Source: an uncultured Lachnospiraceae bacterium
Lineage (GTDB): Bacteria > Bacillota > Clostridia > Lachnospirales > Lachnospiraceae
NCBI GenBank assembly: GCA_902782965.1
Contig: CACZPG010000020.1
Location: 1-7,982, forward strand
Direction: 5' to 3'
DNA length: 7,982 nt
Positions 6,363 through 7,982 of this stretch are shown piece after piece (the stretch's first letter is position 1; every line of letters starts with the position of its first letter). Below the pieces are notes generated by a model, which worked only from the letters and a program-made list of their open reading frames with translations, did not search any database and was not told the DNA's origin. The position numbers and the translations under genes were made by a program.

Positions 6363-6426
6363 GGTGCCTGGCACCATTAAGATTATATTACAGTTTGTTA
6401 ACACTTTTGTAACGGTGACAGGCACC
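6363..6426 (-). repeat. 64-bp palindromic repeat element, copy B (inverted relative to copy A)
   Basis: The element is bounded by GGTGCCTGGCACC (6363-6375) and GGTGACAGGCACC (6414-6426). Its length is exactly that of copy A and it aligns in inverted orientation with 9 mismatches and no gaps. Its stem is less perfect than that of copy A: three of the nine differences fall in the outer 18-bp arm pairing. It fills nearly all of the 88-bp gap between the protease stop and the GntR start, leaving 8 bp on one side and 16 bp on the other; the latter holds the GntR ribosome site. No T-tract follows on the minus strand, so it is not a good terminator. Confidence 0.82.
6382..6412 (-). promoter_or_regulatory. 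Candidate GntR promoter inside repeat copy B
   Basis: A perfect TATAAT lies on the minus strand at 6382-6387, placing the start of transcription near 6375, about 30 nt before the GntR ATG. The -35 region is poor: the best hexamer is TTACAA (6407-6412) at a long 19-bp spacing. Copy A has CATTAT at the matching place, so the -10 box is specific to this copy. Read-through from the protease gene is an alternative source of GntR transcript. Confidence 0.4.
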
Positions 6427-6434
6427 ACTACTCG

Positions 6435-7298
6435 TTAGTTGGTATTATGTAAACCATATTGTTTATTCATGATTACCCAGCATGGTACTCCTATTATCAG
6501 AGACGATACCACCATACAGCATCCCATCTGAAACGTTTTTCCTTCAACAAGTTCTGCCGACAGGAACATACCCGCAATAGGATTACATACTGTGTCTATC
6601 ACTGCGTGTGCGATGATGGGAGCCACTACCGAATCTGTCATTTTTCTAAGCATCTGTAACATTGCTCCAAATCCAATGCAAAGTACGCACATAAGCAGAA
6701 TATTTGTAATCGGAAATCCCGGCGCATTCTTTCCGAAGTTGAGCCCTGCTCCTACTAATGCCGGTAAATGCCAGAGCCCCCAGATTATTCCACCAACAAG
6801 GATGGATCCATTTAATCCAAGCAGCTTCTCCAGTTTATCATAAAGGAATGCTCTCCAGCCAAATTCTTCTCCTATCAGGATGAAGCATGCCATATATATT
6901 TTCGCACTATAGATTGATAAAGCGGCTACGACTTCTAAAAGACCGTCCTCTGCTTTAATGGTAAATCCTGCTCCAAGAGTAACCGTTATAAAGATACAGT
7001 TCAGCACCCCAAATGCGAGTGATAAAACTATTGAAAGAAAGTACGGCCGAAAATGTCCTGTAAATTTCGGAAAGAGTATATCATCTTTAAAACCCTCATG
7101 GAAGATATACCTGGTCAGGATACATCCGATTGCAGGGCTGAACGCTGCTATATAATAACATAGATTTATCCATCCTGTAACCTTCTCACCGCTTAAAATC
7201 ACATCATATGTCTTCCATCCATAGATGTACATCAGACCAAAGGTTATGAGAAGGAAAACACCTATCTGCAGGAGAATTCTTCTTTTATCAGATGTCAT
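6435..7298 (-). CDS. CPBP-family intramembrane glutamic/metalloprotease (CAAX protease/Abi type)
   Basis: A 287-residue membrane protein with about eight hydrophobic segments. It carries the three CPBP motifs: EEFGWR (Glu144, Glu145, Arg149), GLWHLP (His177) and HAVID (His231, Asp235). An SPAIGCILTR segment (54-63) is also typical of the family. Members include Rce1-like prenyl-protein proteases and bacterial proteins linked to bacteriocin self-immunity or to peptide and protein maturation; the role here is not determinable. It overlaps the upstream permease gene by 11 bp (7288-7298), and a very strong AGGAAGGGGG site (plus-strand 7308-7317) lies 9 nt before the ATG, supporting this start and translation within a shared transcript. 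An association with an ABC-2 permease and a GntR regulator suggests a membrane transport or immunity module, which is inference. Confidence 0.9.
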   Translation of the reverse strand: MTSDKRRILLQIGVFLLITFGLMYIYGWKTYDVILSGEKVTGWINLCYYIAAFSPAIGCILTRYIFHEGFKDDILFPKFTGHFRPYFLSIVLSLAFGVLNCIFITVTLGAGFTIKAEDGLLEVVAALSIYSAKIYMACFILIGEEFGWRAFLYDKLEKLLGLNGSILVGGIIWGLWHLPALVGAGLNFGKNAPGFPITNILLMCVLCIGFGAMLQMLRKMTDSVVAPIIAHAVIDTVCNPIAGMFLSAELVEGKTFQMGCCMVVSSLIIGVPCWVIMNKQYGLHNTN

Positions 7299-7982
7299 CT
7301 CTCAGCACCCCCTTCCTGTAGACTTTGCAGGAAATCCGATAGGAAATATAGTAGAACAAAGTAACCAGATGATAAGACATCGATGCTACTATATATCCCT
7401 TAAAAGTCATATTCTTAACGAATTTCTTCATTTCAGTCGAAAGAACTTTAAAGCCTTCACCACTTCCCTCCGGAGTATCTGCCATCTGTCTGATGATTCT
7501 GACCGTAATAGTTAAAATTCCTTTATCTCCCATCAGCCACTCAATATTTCCGAAAAGCAGATATATAGAAATGATCAAAATGAGAACTACCGAGATAAGA
7601 ATCCTTATAACCGAAGCCTTATCGGCTCCGAACCTGAAGCCAAGGGGAAGTTCTATCGCATTCATAAAGATGCAAAAAAAGATAACTCCCAGGTAAAGCT
7701 CTGACACATTTATCATTTGGCCGGCCATAAGACTGCATATAATATCATTTATCACACAAATGGTCAGTGAAATAAAATACAAAATAAATGTAACCATATA
7801 TCTTGATGCCACTATACTTTTTCCGCCTTCAGGAAGGGATATCCCATAGAAACCCCAGCTTCTCGAATCATCAACCTTGAGCAGATAATTAAAGCCCATC
7901 AATCCTATATAAAATACAACCATGAAGTCAAATATCCCTGCCATGGGTTCTAAAACTTCAACTGTCAAATTCTTTGCAGCTA
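7288..7982 (-). CDS. ABC-2-type transporter permease subunit, N-terminus cut by the window edge
   Basis: The frame is open to the right edge and ends at the TGA 7288-7290, giving 231 visible codons. A TTG at 7966-7968 could start a 226-residue protein, but no ribosome site precedes it and relatives usually have another helix before this point, so the true start probably lies outside. About six hydrophobic segments are visible. The segment KVDDSRSWGFYGISLPEGGKS followed by IVASRYM resembles the cytoplasmic loop of ABC2_membrane_5-type permeases (the pattern D-x-x-S-x-W ... SLP ... IV-x-x-[KR]Y). The end, YISYRISCKVYRKG, is also typical of them. Such permeases pair with a separate ATPase, expected upstream of the window. 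The exported substrate is unknown. It overlaps the protease gene by 11 bp. Confidence 0.72.
   Translation of the reverse strand, partial: AAKNLTVEVLEPMAGIFDFMVVFYIGLMGFNYLLKVDDSRSWGFYGISLPEGGKSIVASRYMVTFILYFISLTICVINDIICSLMAGQMINVSELYLGVIFFCIFMNAIELPLGFRFGADKASVIRILISVVLILIISIYLLFGNIEWLMGDKGILTITVRIIRQMADTPEGSGEGFKVLSTEMKKFVKNMTFKGYIVASMSYHLVTLFYYISYRISCKVYRKGVLRDDI

Noticed and set aside
5901..6426. A CRISPR array or insertion sequence with target-site duplications
   Set aside because: There are only two repeat copies, in opposite orientation with a gene between, and the bases flanking each copy and the whole block do not match as direct duplications.

Overview
The window reads as a chromosomal segment from a Gram-positive anaerobe of the Bacillota/Clostridia, plausibly a Lachnospiraceae (Butyrivibrio- or Roseburia-like) species. 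This rests on AT-rich intergenic DNA, strong purine-rich ribosome sites, a kinase with a seven-helix N-terminal region of a kind common in Clostridia, and a YtrA-type GntR regulator beside membrane-protein genes. The family level is inference. Except for a metallophosphoesterase tail at the left edge, every gene is on the minus strand, so transcription runs from right to left.

Right part (7982 to 5969): three genes in transcription order. First is an ABC-2-type permease subunit cut by the window edge. It overlaps by 11 bp a CPBP-family intramembrane metalloprotease, which is followed by a small YtrA-type GntR repressor. The GntR gene is bracketed by two 64-bp palindromic elements lying in inverted orientation and matching at 55 of 64 positions. 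The element downstream of the gene carries a T-tract and looks like the working terminator. The upstream element carries a perfect TATAAT and may hold the promoter.

Middle and left part (5900 to 348): a likely operon led by a 910-residue tripartite hybrid histidine kinase (seven-helix membrane region, PAS-like region, HisKA, HATPase, receiver, Hpt). Its stop overlaps by 4 bp the start of a Na+/serine-threonine symporter (SstT). A NhaC-family Na+/H+ antiporter follows after a 105-bp AT-rich gap with tandem repeats. An extended -10 promoter and a perfect 8-bp-arm inverted repeat lie upstream of the kinase. The physiological reading is inferred: a membrane kinase genetically tied to a Na+-driven amino-acid importer and a Na+-expelling antiporter.

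Left edge: the last 112 codons of a YkuE-like metallophosphoesterase, convergent with the antiporter gene and separated from it by only 6 bp.

No tRNA, rRNA, CRISPR array, transposase or phage gene is visible, and no gene-free stretch exceeds 300 bases. The most unusual feature is the inverted pair of elements framing one regulator gene. No clearly new multi-gene system is evident.
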